A DNA stretch of 64,000 nt from Rhizobium mesosinicum (GCF_019511345.1 NZ_JAEUAK010000002.1:558001-622000), one strand, 5' to 3'. Positions 8,768-18,057 are shown, counted from the first letter of the stretch. Program-made: numbers and translations. Notes: generated from the sequence alone by a model not told the origin.

Positions 8768-9916
8768 ATGACAAACAGGATCTTCTATACCAAACCTTCC
8801 ATCACCCAGCTTGAAATCGATTTTGCCACAGACGCGGCAGCAACCGGATGGGGGGCGCATTGCTATGATTACATCAATCGCTTCGAACGCGACTTCAAGA
8901 CCTATCTCGGCAGTGACTTCGCCATTGCGACATCGAGCTGCACAGGCGCTCTGCATATGGGAATGGCTGCGCTCGGCATCACAGCCGGTGACGAGGTAAT
9001 CCTGGCAGACACCAACTGGGTGGCCACCGTTTCTCCGATCGTCCATCTTGGCGCGAAGCCGATCTTCGTTGACGTGTTGCCGGATTCCTGGTGCATCGAT
9101 CCGCGCGACGTCGAGAGGCACATCACACCGAAGACCAGGGCCATCATCGCGACCCATATTTACGGCAATCTCTGCGACATGGACGCGCTGCTCGATATCA
9201 GCAAGCGCACCGGCATTCCAGTCATCGAGGATTCGGCAGAAGCGATTGGCTCCGTCTACCACGGCCGGCGCGCCGGCTCGATGGGTGTCTTCGGCACCTT
9301 CTCCTTCCACGGTACAAAGACGCTGACGACGGGCGAAGGCGGCATGTTCGTCACCAGCGATGGCGCGCTCTATGAACGCGTGCTGACGCTGAGCAATCAC
9401 GGCCGCGCACGCGGCCAAACCAAGCAGTTCTGGCCCGACGAGATCGGTTTCAAATACAAGATGTCCAACGTCCAGGCGGCAATTGGCTGCGCGCAGCTTG
9501 AGCGCATCGAAGAACTCGTCTCGCGAAAGCGGGAAATCCTCGCCGCCTACATGATCCGGCTTTCCGCCCTGCCCGGCATCTCGATGAACCCAGAATATAG
9601 CGATACGACCAACGGCGCGTGGATGCCGACCGCCGTCTTCCATCCATCGACCGGTATTAGCCGCGAAATGATGCAACAGGCTTTCGAGGCCGCCAACATC
9701 GACGCACGCGTCTTCTTTTATCCCCTCTCCAGCCTCTCGATGTTCGAAGATCGGCCAGAGAACGTGAACGCCTGGAGCATTCCGGATCGCGCGATCAACC
9801 TGCCAAGTTACCACGACATGAGCGAAGCCGATATTGACCGGGTGGCGGCAACGCTGCTCGACGTGGCGGCCACCCGGATCCACCACAACAGCGCGGCACT
9901 GCAACAGTCGGCCTAA
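8768..9916 (+). CDS. DegT/DnrJ/EryC1 family sugar aminotransferase
   Basis: A PLP-dependent aminotransferase that adds an amino group to a keto sugar nucleotide. The 382 residues show the family motifs: SSCTGALHMGMAALGITAGDEV, VIEDSAEAIGS, and the PLP-lysine region FSFHGTKTLTTGEGGM, with Lys in HGTKT. KMSNVQAAIGCAQLER is typical of perosamine synthetase-like enzymes. A 76-base gap separates it from the GT2 gene, so it may have its own promoter. With the GNAT gene downstream it suggests an N-acylated amino sugar. The exact substrate is not decidable here. Confidence 0.92.
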   Translation: MTNRIFYTKPSITQLEIDFATDAAATGWGAHCYDYINRFERDFKTYLGSDFAIATSSCTGALHMGMAALGITAGDEVILADTNWVATVSPIVHLGAKPIFVDVLPDSWCIDPRDVERHITPKTRAIIATHIYGNLCDMDALLDISKRTGIPVIEDSAEAIGSVYHGRRAGSMGVFGTFSFHGTKTLTTGEGGMFVTSDGALYERVLTLSNHGRARGQTKQFWPDEIGFKYKMSNVQAAIGCAQLERIEELVSRKREILAAYMIRLSALPGISMNPEYSDTTNGAWMPTAVFHPSTGISREMMQQAFEAANIDARVFFYPLSSLSMFEDRPENVNAWSIPDRAINLPSYHDMSEADIDRVAATLLDVAATRIHHNSAALQQSA

Positions 9917-9948
9917 GGCAGCCATAGAGCGAAGGACAAAGAACAGTC

Positions 9949-10707
9949 ATGACTACGAAGGACGATCGTCTCGAATTCGAAGCCCACAAGCGGGAAATGT
10001 CGCTTGCGCTCGGAAAGGACGAGGCAAGCTTCCAGCAATCGCTGAACACACTGATCGGGCTCGACAAGTTCGACTATTTCTATCTCTGGTCATGGATGGG
10101 CGTGCCGATCATCCAGCTTCCGGCCGATATCCTCGCGACCCAAGAAGTCATCTGGGCAACCAAACCCGATGTCATCATCGAAACCGGCGTTGCGCGCGGC
10201 GGCTCGCTGATTTTCATGGCGTCGATCCTCGCCGCCATGGGCAACGACAAGGCCAAGGTCGTCGGCGTCGATATCGACATCCGCGCCCACAATCGCGAGT
10301 CGATCGAATGTCACCCGATGTCGAACCGGATCAAGATGATCCAGGGCGGCTCCGTCGACGATGACGTACTTGCCGCTGTCAAGGCCGAGATTCCGCCAGG
10401 CGCCCGTGTTATGGTTGTGCTAGACAGCGATCATTCCTACAAGCACGTTCTTGCGGAATGCCGCGCCTATGGCCCGCTGGTGACAGAAGGCTGCTACCTG
10501 GTTGTCGCCGACACGCTTATCGGCCACCTAACCGAGGAACAGGCATTCACCAAGCGCTCCAAGGTCTGGCTACGCGGCAATGAGCCACTGCAGGCAATCA
10601 CGGACTATTTGGCTGAGACCGACCGTTTCGAAGTCGATCCCGTCCTCAACGGTAAGCTTGTTCTGTCTTCCTCGCCAGGTGGCTATTGCGTCTGCCGAAA
10701 GGCCTAA
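9949..10707 (+). CDS. CmcI/cephalosporin-hydroxylase-like methyltransferase
   Basis: A 252-residue protein of the CmcI / rhamnosyl O-methyltransferase family, which has a Rossmann-type SAM-binding core. Motifs are IIETGVARGGSLIFMASIL, KVVGVDIDIR, IQGGSVDDDV and VVLDSDHSYKHVLAE, the last holding the Asp/His metal site seen in the family. The C-terminus has GCYLVVADT. It probably O-methylates a sugar of the surface polysaccharide made by this cluster; hydroxylation of an unknown product is an alternative suggested by the family name only. It lies 32 bases after the aminotransferase. Confidence 0.8.
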   Translation: MTTKDDRLEFEAHKREMSLALGKDEASFQQSLNTLIGLDKFDYFYLWSWMGVPIIQLPADILATQEVIWATKPDVIIETGVARGGSLIFMASILAAMGNDKAKVVGVDIDIRAHNRESIECHPMSNRIKMIQGGSVDDDVLAAVKAEIPPGARVMVVLDSDHSYKHVLAECRAYGPLVTEGCYLVVADTLIGHLTEEQAFTKRSKVWLRGNEPLQAITDYLAETDRFEVDPVLNGKLVLSSSPGGYCVCRKA

Positions 10708-10730
10708 GCGGATAACAGGTGTAGTCGCCC

Positions 10731-11396
10731 ATGGCGCAGGTCGATATTGTCAGTCTGAAAGAGAACGCAGATCCGCGCAAGCGGCTGCGTCTGCCGATCA
10801 GAAACGATAACGGCCAGCCTGTGGGCGAATTGCAATGTATCGATAGGTCGATGCTTCACGAGCCCGGCCTGATCGAGGACCTTACGGCGTGGCGAAACCA
10901 GTCCATGCCGTTCTTCCTCACCCAGTTTACTGCCACCGAGGAACGCACGCGGAGCTGGCTCGAAAATATCTCCCTACCCGCCACCGACAGGATCCTGTTC
11001 GTCATTTGCGATCTCCAGGGAAACCGGTTCGGCAATTTCGGCATCTGCAATATCCGGCCCGGCGCGGCCGAATTCGACAACGTCATTCGCGGACGGACGA
11101 GCGATATCCGCAAGCTTATGCTCCACTGCGGCGAGGCATTGCTGGAGTGGATGTTTTCCGGGCTCGGGGCTAGGACGGCCGAACTGCACGTCTTCTCTCA
11201 CAACGAAAAAGCGATGGACCTTTATACCCGGCTGGGTTTTGCATCCGCCGAAAGTCTGCCGCTTCGCCGGACCGAAGAAGAGGGCATGGTCAAATATTCG
11301 GTGGTCGACCGATCTCAAGCAAATGCTGATTTCGACTATTTGAGGATGGAGCTTCCAGCCGAACGTTTCGAGAATCGCGTCGGCAAGCGCTTTTGA
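10731..11396 (+). CDS. GNAT-family N-acetyltransferase
   Basis: A 221-residue protein with a GNAT fold. It has an N-terminal extension, a WRNQSMPFFLTQF region, RFGNFGICNIRPGAAEFDN as the central strands, the LHCGEALLEWMFSGLG helix and HVFSHNEKAMDLYTRLGF, the classical C-terminal GNAT motif. Likely role: N-acylation of the amino sugar made by the upstream DegT aminotransferase, as in other deoxyamino-sugar clusters. It is the last gene of the run and ends 13 bases from a convergent minus-strand gene. Confidence 0.8.
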   Translation: MAQVDIVSLKENADPRKRLRLPIRNDNGQPVGELQCIDRSMLHEPGLIEDLTAWRNQSMPFFLTQFTATEERTRSWLENISLPATDRILFVICDLQGNRFGNFGICNIRPGAAEFDNVIRGRTSDIRKLMLHCGEALLEWMFSGLGARTAELHVFSHNEKAMDLYTRLGFASAESLPLRRTEEEGMVKYSVVDRSQANADFDYLRMELPAERFENRVGKRF

Positions 11397-11409
11397 TCGC
11401 CTCCGGCTT

Positions 11410-11736
11410 TCACCGCACCGGCTGGTAATGGCCGCGCAGCGGCACCCGGCTGTCCATGGAAATGATGCCGTCACGTTCGCAGACATACATCAGCGTCGGC
11501 ATGCCGCCGGAGCGGAAGATCTCGTCGTAGCGGCGTCGGATCTGCACGGTTTCGGTATGGCAGTCGTAGGACTCTTCCACCTTCTTGTCCGGCTGGGCCT
11601 TTACGCCCGGAAGATCCTTGTAGGGGTAAAGCGGCTGCACGGCCTGCTTGCCGAAATTCTGCCAGTCGATAGCAAAAGCAGGCGCGGCGGAAGCATCGGC
11701 AATAAGCGACAGCAGAAGAACGGCAGCGAACCGCAT
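11410..11736 (-). CDS. Small secreted protein of unknown function
   Basis: A 108-residue ORF with a signal peptide (MRFAAVLLLSLIADASAAPAFA) and a mature part containing QNFGKQAVQPLYPYKDLPGV, two cysteines (YDCHTETVQIRRRYDE and YVCERDGII) and a short C-terminus. The start at 11736 has AGAGG 7-8 bases upstream. No family is recognised. The two cysteines could form a periplasmic disulphide. It lies in the gap between the sugar cluster and the chain-length gene, on the same strand as the latter. Confidence 0.6.
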   Translation of the reverse strand: MRFAAVLLLSLIADASAAPAFAIDWQNFGKQAVQPLYPYKDLPGVKAQPDKKVEESYDCHTETVQIRRRYDEIFRSGGMPTLMYVCERDGIISMDSRVPLRGHYQPVR

Positions 11737-11806
11737 TACAACCTCTTTCCGGCGCATCGTCCGCTCGATGCCCATTGTCAGGATGTAGGAAGATCGAAGC
11801 CTGCCA

Positions 11807-13429
11807 TCAAGCAGAAGCGCGGCCGGGCTTACGGAAATAGCTTCTGATGATCGGATGAGAAAAGAGACCGGCGAGGATCGCAAAACCTGCGCCGACAGCA
11901 AAACCGGCAAGCAGACCACCGATCATGCCTGCGACCATGATGACTTTCTTGCTCGGCCCATCCGCCTTGACGGGAACTTCGGCGGGCGAGACGACGCGGA
12001 TATTGCTTTGGCTCAGGTTCTGCTCTTCGCTGGTCTCACCGGAACGCTTCAGAACGGATTCGTAAAGCTCACGTGCGGCCGTCGCCTTGCGCTGCAGCTC
12101 GTTCAACTGCACCTGCTTGTCCGAGGTCGTGGCCTGCAGGGCTTTCTGGACCGCCAGTTCGTTGGCGATATCGTCTTCGGCCTTCTTGGCCTGCTCATAT
12201 TCGGCTCTTGCCGAGGTCGCGACCCGCTGCAGCTCTCCCTTGATTTCAATGCCAATACTGGCGAGCGAAGAGCGGGCGGCCTGCAGGCGTGGGTGACGGG
12301 TTCCCATCTGGCTCTGCAGGCTGCCGACGACAGCCGCCTGGGCGGCATATTGCTGCCGCAGGCTGACGAGCGGCGATGTGCCCGTGGCTCCGTCCGTCTG
12401 GCTACCGGCAACGACATCCTCGACCCTGAGATTTGCAGCGGCATCGGCGCGGGCCTTCGCCTGAATGGTCTTTTCCTGGGCGGTGACGAGCAGATTGTTC
12501 AGCGACGAAAGGCGCTGGTCGGAAATCAGGTTGCCCTCGGTCGCCGCCATGTCGTTGTCGGCGCGGAAGGTTTCGACCGCCTGCTCTGCTTCCTGCACCT
12601 TCTGGCGCAGATCATCGAGGCGGCTGTCGAGGGTCGATGACGTGCTTTCGTAAAGGCCGTTGGAAGCGCTGCTTTCCTCCTGCATGAAGGAGGTAACCAC
12701 CTGGTTTGCGAGCCTGGCCGATTTTTCCGGATCATGGGTCGTCGCGGCAAGCGAGACCACGTAGGTGTTATTCTCGCGTGTAATCAGCAGAGCCTTCTGA
12801 AGCGCGCCGATGATGGCGGCGCCATCCGTCCTGCCGCCGGTGAACTCCGGATCCTGATCGAGCTTCATGGCGTCGGCTACGCGGCGCAATACGTTGCCAG
12901 AGGTCAGCAGCTGGACCTGGCTATCGATCAGCGTCGAAATCATTTCCGGCGACGGGGCCGCGTTCTGCGAACCGCTGTCGGCAAGACCGATCTGACGCGG
13001 ATCGAAATAGAGGGCGGCAACGGCGGTAAATTTCTGCGGAATACGGGGCGCGATCACCGCGCCGGCGGCGGCACCGACGAGGCAAAGACCGGCAATGATC
13101 AGGCGCCGGCTCCAGACGGCAGCGACCGCAGACCTGATATCCAGCAATGGTCCGGCGGCGGCCGGAGCCTGCTCGACTGCGGGTTCGGGCGCTGATGGGG
13201 GTTCGGAGCGGGCAGGAATATCGCGGCGTGGCGGTTCGGCGGGACGGTTTTCCGAGGCTGTCGGGCGAAGCGGAAGGGGATCGGGCTCGGTGGGTGGTGG
13301 AGGCGGAACGAAATCGGTCGGCCGGATGATTGGGCTACGCGCGCGGCTCCCTTCAGGCGCAGGCTGAGACGACTCAAAACTGCGCCAGGCAGGCAAGCGG
13401 CTCACCCTGTTCCCGTCATACTGATTCAT
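11807..13429 (-). CDS. Wzz/GumC-like polysaccharide chain-length protein
   Basis: An inner-membrane polysaccharide co-polymerase of about 540 residues that sets chain length and export of a Wzx/Wzy-type polysaccharide. A Pro-rich cytoplasmic N-terminus (about 1-100) leads to TM1 (LIIAGLCLVGAAAGAVI), then a Wzz domain with KFTAVAALYFDPRQIGL, a long periplasmic coiled coil (about 240-460), and TM2 (VIMVAGMIGGLLAGFAVGA) near the end. It stops 20-30 residues later, so the C-terminal tyrosine-kinase domain of ExoP-type proteins is absent. The ATG at 13429 is preferred over GTG 13444. It is divergent from the GH5 gene, with a CTAA-N7-TTAA box between them. Confidence 0.88.
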   Translation of the reverse strand: MNQYDGNRVSRLPAWRSFESSQPAPEGSRARSPIIRPTDFVPPPPPTEPDPLPLRPTASENRPAEPPRRDIPARSEPPSAPEPAVEQAPAAAGPLLDIRSAVAAVWSRRLIIAGLCLVGAAAGAVIAPRIPQKFTAVAALYFDPRQIGLADSGSQNAAPSPEMISTLIDSQVQLLTSGNVLRRVADAMKLDQDPEFTGGRTDGAAIIGALQKALLITRENNTYVVSLAATTHDPEKSARLANQVVTSFMQEESSASNGLYESTSSTLDSRLDDLRQKVQEAEQAVETFRADNDMAATEGNLISDQRLSSLNNLLVTAQEKTIQAKARADAAANLRVEDVVAGSQTDGATGTSPLVSLRQQYAAQAAVVGSLQSQMGTRHPRLQAARSSLASIGIEIKGELQRVATSARAEYEQAKKAEDDIANELAVQKALQATTSDKQVQLNELQRKATAARELYESVLKRSGETSEEQNLSQSNIRVVSPAEVPVKADGPSKKVIMVAGMIGGLLAGFAVGAGFAILAGLFSHPIIRSYFRKPGRASA

Positions 13430-13491
13430 AAGCACCGCATCCACCCGGCGAGAAAGCTTGGCCGGGCAGGAGCGACTTTAGAAATTCTTAG

Positions 13492-13506
13492 CTAACGGAC
13501 CGTTAA
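13492..13506. promoter_or_regulatory. CtrA-like box (CTAA-N7-TTAA)
   Basis: CTAA CGGACCG TTAA lies in the divergent space between the Wzz-like and GH5 genes, one mismatch from the TTAA-N7-TTAA consensus. It also contains the palindrome AACGG-A-CCGTT. The same core occurs inverted before tadD (31683-31697). Confidence 0.35.
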
Positions 13507-13561
13507 GATGGAGGGATCGAAGCTGACGTGGCGATCCTGCCGCGACCCGCGAGGATGGCCC

Positions 13562-14617
13562 ATGAAACGGAAGAGACTGCCGCACAGGCTGCTGGTTGCC
13601 GCCGTCATGACCATTTCGTCCACCGCCCACGCCGCAGACGCGTCTCTTTGCTATTACGGCGTCAATCTCTCCGGCGCGGAGTATGGCGAGCGCGGCGGCG
13701 TCTACGGCACGAACTACACCTATCCTACCGAGGAAACGATCAGCTATTTCGCCAGGAAGGGAATGACGATTATCCGCCTGCCTTTCCGCTGGGAACGGCT
13801 GCAGCCGAGACTTGGCGGACGGCTCGACGACGATGAACTGCAGCGTTTGAAGGATACGGTCGCGCTGGTTCGCAGGCATAAGATGAACGTGCTGCTCGAT
13901 CCGCATAATTTCGGCTATTACGACAAAGGCCAAGTCGGCAAATCGCCCGCAACGAATGCGGCCTTTGCCGATTTCTGGGCTCGGCTTTCTGTCGAATTTG
14001 CCAATCAGGACGGCGTGCTCTTTGGGCTGATGAACGAGCCGCATGACATTCCCGCGACCGACTGGCTGAAAGCGGCCAATGCTGCGATCCGCGGCATTCG
14101 AGCGGTCGGCGCGCGCAATCTCATCCTCGTTCCCGGTACGGCCTGGAGCGGAGCGGCAACGTGGGAAACCGATGTGATCGGCGGTGCGAACGGAACCGTC
14201 ATGCTCGGCGTGCGTGATCCGCTCGATTTCTACGCCTATGAATTCCATCAGTATCTCGACGCCGATTCCTCCGGCACGCACGAGACCTGCGAGGGCGCGA
14301 AGGCTGCGACCGATGCTATCACCAATGTGACTGCCTGGCTGAAGAAGAACGGCAAACGCGGCTTCCTAGGCGAATTCGGCGCGTCTGCAAATGCGGATTG
14401 CCTCAATGGCCTGAAGACCATGCTCGCCACCATGTCCGACAATAGCGACGCATGGATCGGCTTCTCCTACTGGGCCGCCGGCGAATGGTGGCCGGCCACC
14501 GAACCCTTCAACGTGCAGCCGCGTGACACGCCCGAACGCCCGCAAATGCGCCTGCTCGAGCAGATGATTGCCAAACGTGCGCCCGTCTGCGTAGCGGTAA
14601 AGCCTGCGGGGAAATGA
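13562..14617 (+). CDS. Secreted GH5 family glycoside hydrolase
   Basis: A 351-residue endo-glucanase-like enzyme. The start at 13562 opens a signal peptide (MKRKRLPHRLLVAAVMTISSTAHA). The (beta/alpha)8 domain shows RLPFRWERLQP, the acid/base Glu in GLMNEPHD and the nucleophile Glu in FLGEFGAS, with WIGFSYWAAGEWW near the end, the standard GH5 order. It is exported and probably trims or releases the polysaccharide built by its neighbours rather than plant cellulose, but this is inferred from location. It lies next to the Wzz-like gene (divergent) and 2 bases before a Wzy-like gene. Confidence 0.9.
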   Translation: MKRKRLPHRLLVAAVMTISSTAHAADASLCYYGVNLSGAEYGERGGVYGTNYTYPTEETISYFARKGMTIIRLPFRWERLQPRLGGRLDDDELQRLKDTVALVRRHKMNVLLDPHNFGYYDKGQVGKSPATNAAFADFWARLSVEFANQDGVLFGLMNEPHDIPATDWLKAANAAIRGIRAVGARNLILVPGTAWSGAATWETDVIGGANGTVMLGVRDPLDFYAYEFHQYLDADSSGTHETCEGAKAATDAITNVTAWLKKNGKRGFLGEFGASANADCLNGLKTMLATMSDNSDAWIGFSYWAAGEWWPATEPFNVQPRDTPERPQMRLLEQMIAKRAPVCVAVKPAGK

Positions 14618-14618
14618 C

Positions 14619-15890
14619 GTGGCAGCAATCGGAGAGACAGGGACGAGATTCGAAACGGTTGCCGATGCGGCCAGCCCGGCTTTGCGTCTCGATTACCCTG
14701 TTCTGATCCTCGGGCTGCTTTCTGTTCTCTACAACGGCATCCTGGCCTTCATAAACCACAACGTCATGCCACTTTCGATGACGCATGTGGCGGCGAGCGA
14801 AGGCCTGATCATGGCGAGCGCAATCATCTACATCCTGCACAAGGGGATCTATGAGGAGGACCTTCCGGCCTTCCTGTTCATGCTCTTCACGCTGATCGTG
14901 ACGGTCTATGTCAGCGCGCTCAACCGCATGGCCTTTATCGATCATTTCCGCAACGTCCTGATCATCTTCTGCTTCACGGGTCTTGGAGGCTGGTGCAACG
15001 AGCGGACGCTGAAGCTGATCTTTCGTGTCGCCTGTTTCATGGTGCTGCTGTTCCTGATCTTCGAGATCATCAGCGTTCCCTTCTATGTCAGTATCGTTCA
15101 TCCCTCGGACTATTTCGCCAACACGCGCGGGCTGAAGCCGCTGAGCTTCAATACGACGGGCCTGTTCCAGAACGCGCTCGGCTTTCCCGGCCGTTTCTCC
15201 TTCGGCATCATCGATCACCGCTCGTCCTCGATCTTTCTGGAGCAGGTGTCGCTTGCCAATTTCTGCGGCGTGATCGCGATCTACCTGATTTCGATGTGGG
15301 ACCGGCTGACACGGTTCGACCGCGCGCTGGCCATTGCCACGGCGCTGCTGATCCTCACCACCAACGACACCCGCACGATGCTGATCTTCTGCATCTGCTG
15401 TATCGGCGGCTATTTCGTCTTTCCGAAGATTCCCAAGGCCTTCAATCTGGCGCTGATGCCGCTCATCGTTTGCGCGGGCTTCCTGGTCTACATGAAGGAC
15501 CCCAATGCGATCGGCGACAATTTCACCGGGCGCATCAATCTGACGATGAAGAAACTGATGGATCTCGATCCACTGGCAATCCTCGGGCTTTCCGTCGATA
15601 AAGTCGCCGAATTCGCCGATAGCGGCTATGTCTATCTCGTCTATGGCGCGACGATCTTCGGCGTCATCGCCTTCTGGCTCTTCGTCTGCCTGTTTCCGGC
15701 GGGCACGAGCCCGGCACAACGGCGCTGCGCCCATTCACTTTCTCTTTTCATTTTTCTGAATATGATGATCGGGGGAACGGCAATCTTCTCGATGAAGATC
15801 GCCGGCCTTCTCTGGCTTGTCATCGGGTTCATGCGTTTCCGCGACACGCCACGCATCCGGCAGGGTCGTCCGGCAAATGTACTGAGTTGA
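14619..15890 (+). CDS. Polysaccharide polymerase-like membrane protein (Wzy/O-antigen ligase type)
   Basis: A 423-residue protein with about ten to twelve hydrophobic segments, starting at a GTG one base after the GH5 stop. It has a large periplasmic loop around LKPLSFNTTGLFQNALGF, then HRSSSIFLEQVSLANF, TNDTRTMLIFCICCIGGYF, and near the C-terminus DSGYVYLVYGATIFGVIAFWL. This layout is that of O-antigen/exopolysaccharide polymerases, which are diverse in sequence. The role assigned, joining repeat units in the periplasm, rests on topology and neighbours (Wzz-like, acyltransferase, GH5). The ORF itself is certain. Confidence 0.7.
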   Translation: MAAIGETGTRFETVADAASPALRLDYPVLILGLLSVLYNGILAFINHNVMPLSMTHVAASEGLIMASAIIYILHKGIYEEDLPAFLFMLFTLIVTVYVSALNRMAFIDHFRNVLIIFCFTGLGGWCNERTLKLIFRVACFMVLLFLIFEIISVPFYVSIVHPSDYFANTRGLKPLSFNTTGLFQNALGFPGRFSFGIIDHRSSSIFLEQVSLANFCGVIAIYLISMWDRLTRFDRALAIATALLILTTNDTRTMLIFCICCIGGYFVFPKIPKAFNLALMPLIVCAGFLVYMKDPNAIGDNFTGRINLTMKKLMDLDPLAILGLSVDKVAEFADSGYVYLVYGATIFGVIAFWLFVCLFPAGTSPAQRRCAHSLSLFIFLNMMIGGTAIFSMKIAGLLWLVIGFMRFRDTPRIRQGRPANVLS

Positions 15891-15943
15891 CGAAGCGGCT
15901 TGCCCAAGGGCGATCCGCAGAGCCTGTGGGAGCAAGACGTCAG

Positions 15944-16960
15944 ATGCTTGTCCAGCTGCAATATCTGCGTGCCATCGCGGCGCTGATGGTTGTCTATTTC
16001 CATGCTATCCTGCAGCTTGCCAAGGTCAATCCGGCCATCGACGCGACTTCCTTCATCTATGGCGAAACAGGCGTCGATATCTTCTTCGTGCTCAGCGGCT
16101 TCGTGATGTGGCTGACCACGAGCGGGCGTAGCATGACGCCCGCCGATTTCGCCCGCAAGCGCATCAAAAGGATCGTGCCGCTCTACTGGCTGGCGACGCT
16201 GTTTTCGGCGGCTGTGGCGCTCATCGCACCGTCGCTTCTCAAGTCGACAACCTTCGATCTGCCGCATCTGATGGCTTCGCTGCTGTTCCTGCCATGGATC
16301 AATCCGGTCGATCCGGCAATGATTGCGCCTGTCATCGTGCCCGGCTGGACGCTGAATTACGAGATGTTCTTCTATTTCGTCTTCGCGCTGCTGTTGCCGA
16401 TCCGTGAGGATTATCGCCTGCCCGCCCTGTTTGGTGTCTTCGCAGCCATCCTGATCATCTGCCATCTGCTGCCGGAGACGACGGCTACAAAATTCTACGG
16501 CCAACCCATCATTTTCGAATTCCTGGCCGGCGTGGCGCTCGGCTGGCTCTATGGTCAGAAGCTTCTGCTGCCGAAGCGATGGGCCTGGGTTCTGCTTGCC
16601 GTCAGCTTTGCCTTCCTCTTCATCAACGAGGATCTGGTGCGGCCCGACGGCCGGTATTATGCCTGGGGCATACCGGCGATCTTCATCGTCTATAGCGCTG
16701 TTTCCATCGATTTTTCAAAACTGCCCTTTGTCGGCTGGCTCAACTATCTCGGTGACGCCTCCTACGAGATCTATATTACCCACGCCTTCACGCTGGCCTT
16801 CCTCAGGATCATCGCCAACCATTTTCCCATCGGCCCGCTTCAGCAGCCCGTCATCTTCGTGATCCTCTGCCTCGTTCTCTCTTCCATCGTGGGCGCGATC
16901 ATTCACGAAATCATCACGCCGCGCAGAAAAGTGCGGATTGCCGGCCGGCCAGCCACCTGA
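15944..16960 (+). CDS. Acyltransferase family 3 membrane protein
   Basis: An OafA/ExoZ-type integral membrane acyltransferase that adds acetyl or other acyl groups to surface polysaccharide. Key features are LQYLRAIAALMVVYFHAIL with the catalytic His, GVDIFFVLSGFVMW, FARKRIKRIVPLYWLATL with the conserved Arg pair, and about ten TM segments. With the ATG at 15944 the length is 338 residues; a TTG at 15887 overlapping the previous stop (TTGA) would add 19. The position after the Wzy-like gene and the family point to O-acylation of the exopolysaccharide. Confidence 0.9.
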   Translation: MLVQLQYLRAIAALMVVYFHAILQLAKVNPAIDATSFIYGETGVDIFFVLSGFVMWLTTSGRSMTPADFARKRIKRIVPLYWLATLFSAAVALIAPSLLKSTTFDLPHLMASLLFLPWINPVDPAMIAPVIVPGWTLNYEMFFYFVFALLLPIREDYRLPALFGVFAAILIICHLLPETTATKFYGQPIIFEFLAGVALGWLYGQKLLLPKRWAWVLLAVSFAFLFINEDLVRPDGRYYAWGIPAIFIVYSAVSIDFSKLPFVGWLNYLGDASYEIYITHAFTLAFLRIIANHFPIGPLQQPVIFVILCLVLSSIVGAIIHEIITPRRKVRIAGRPAT

Positions 16961-17172
16961 CCTCAAAATATCGGAAGGCGAGGACGGGATTTCGAACGGC
17001 GCAGGCAGAACGGAATTCCCTGCAGCCTGTCATAAGCTTGCGGCATGAAAGCAAATGCCGCAGGCATCAAAGTTCGCCTTGCGATTTGTTGCAAAAATGA
17101 AAGTTTGACGGCCTGTTCGCGGCCGCGGCTTTGATCTAAGCACGGCCGGCGGCTGAGAAGAGGGAAGAGGAC

Positions 17173-18057
17173 ATGACGGACTATGTATTGACGGTCTCCT
17201 GCAAGTCGACGCGCGGCGTCGTTGCGGCGATTTCGACCTATCTCGCCGAAAAGGGCTGCAACATCATCGACAGCTCGCAATTCGACGACCTCGATACCGG
17301 CAAGTTCTTCATGCGCGTCAGCTTCATCTCCGAAGAGGGCGCCACCCTTGCGGAGATCAAGGAGGGCTTCAAGCCGATCTACGAGAAGTTCGGAATGGAT
17401 GCCGAAGTGCATGACGGGAGCGAGCGCCTGAAGGTGCTCTTGATGGTTTCCCGTTTCGGCCACTGTCTCAACGACCTGCTCTACCGCTGGAAGATCGGCG
17501 CCTTGCCGATCGATATCGTCGGCGTCGTCTCCAACCATTTCGATTATCAGAAGGTCGTCGTCAACCATGACATTCCCTTCCACCACATCAAGGTGACGAA
17601 GGAAAACAAGCCGCAAGCCGAGGCCCAACTGATGGATCTCGTCGAGCAGACCGGCACGGAACTTGTCGTCCTCGCCCGCTACATGCAGGTGCTGTCGGAC
17701 GCCATGTGCCGGAAGATGTCCGGCCGAATCATCAACATCCACCATTCCTTCCTGCCGAGCTTCAAGGGCGCCAACCCCTACAAGCAGGCCTATGAGCGTG
17801 GCGTGAAGCTGATCGGCGCCACGGCACACTATGTGACCGCCGATCTCGACGAAGGCCCGATTATCGAGCAGGACACGGCCCGCATTACCCATGCGCAGAG
17901 CGCCGACGACTATGTCTCGATCGGCCGCGATGTCGAAAGCCAGGTGCTGGCGCGCGCCATCCATGCGCATATCCACCGCCGCGTCTTCCTCAACGGCAAC
18001 CGCACCATCGTCTTCCCCGCGAGCCCGGGAAGCTATGCTTCCGAGCGTATGGGCTAG
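17173..18057 (+). CDS. purU: Formyltetrahydrofolate deformylase
   Basis: Hydrolyses 10-formyl-THF to formate and THF, balancing one-carbon pools. At 294 residues it is standard length. The N-terminal ACT domain (about 1-85) has the RGVVAAISTYLAEKGCNI signature. The formyltransferase domain has VSRFGHCLNDLLYRW, the catalytic region NIHHSFLPSFKGANPYKQA and GATAHYVTADLDEGPIIEQD, with His and Asp as required. GAAGAGGGAAGAGG upstream is a rich ribosome site. It stands alone; the downstream fusion gene starts 113 bases later. Confidence 0.95.
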   Translation: MTDYVLTVSCKSTRGVVAAISTYLAEKGCNIIDSSQFDDLDTGKFFMRVSFISEEGATLAEIKEGFKPIYEKFGMDAEVHDGSERLKVLLMVSRFGHCLNDLLYRWKIGALPIDIVGVVSNHFDYQKVVVNHDIPFHHIKVTKENKPQAEAQLMDLVEQTGTELVVLARYMQVLSDAMCRKMSGRIINIHHSFLPSFKGANPYKQAYERGVKLIGATAHYVTADLDEGPIIEQDTARITHAQSADDYVSIGRDVESQVLARAIHAHIHRRVFLNGNRTIVFPASPGSYASERMG

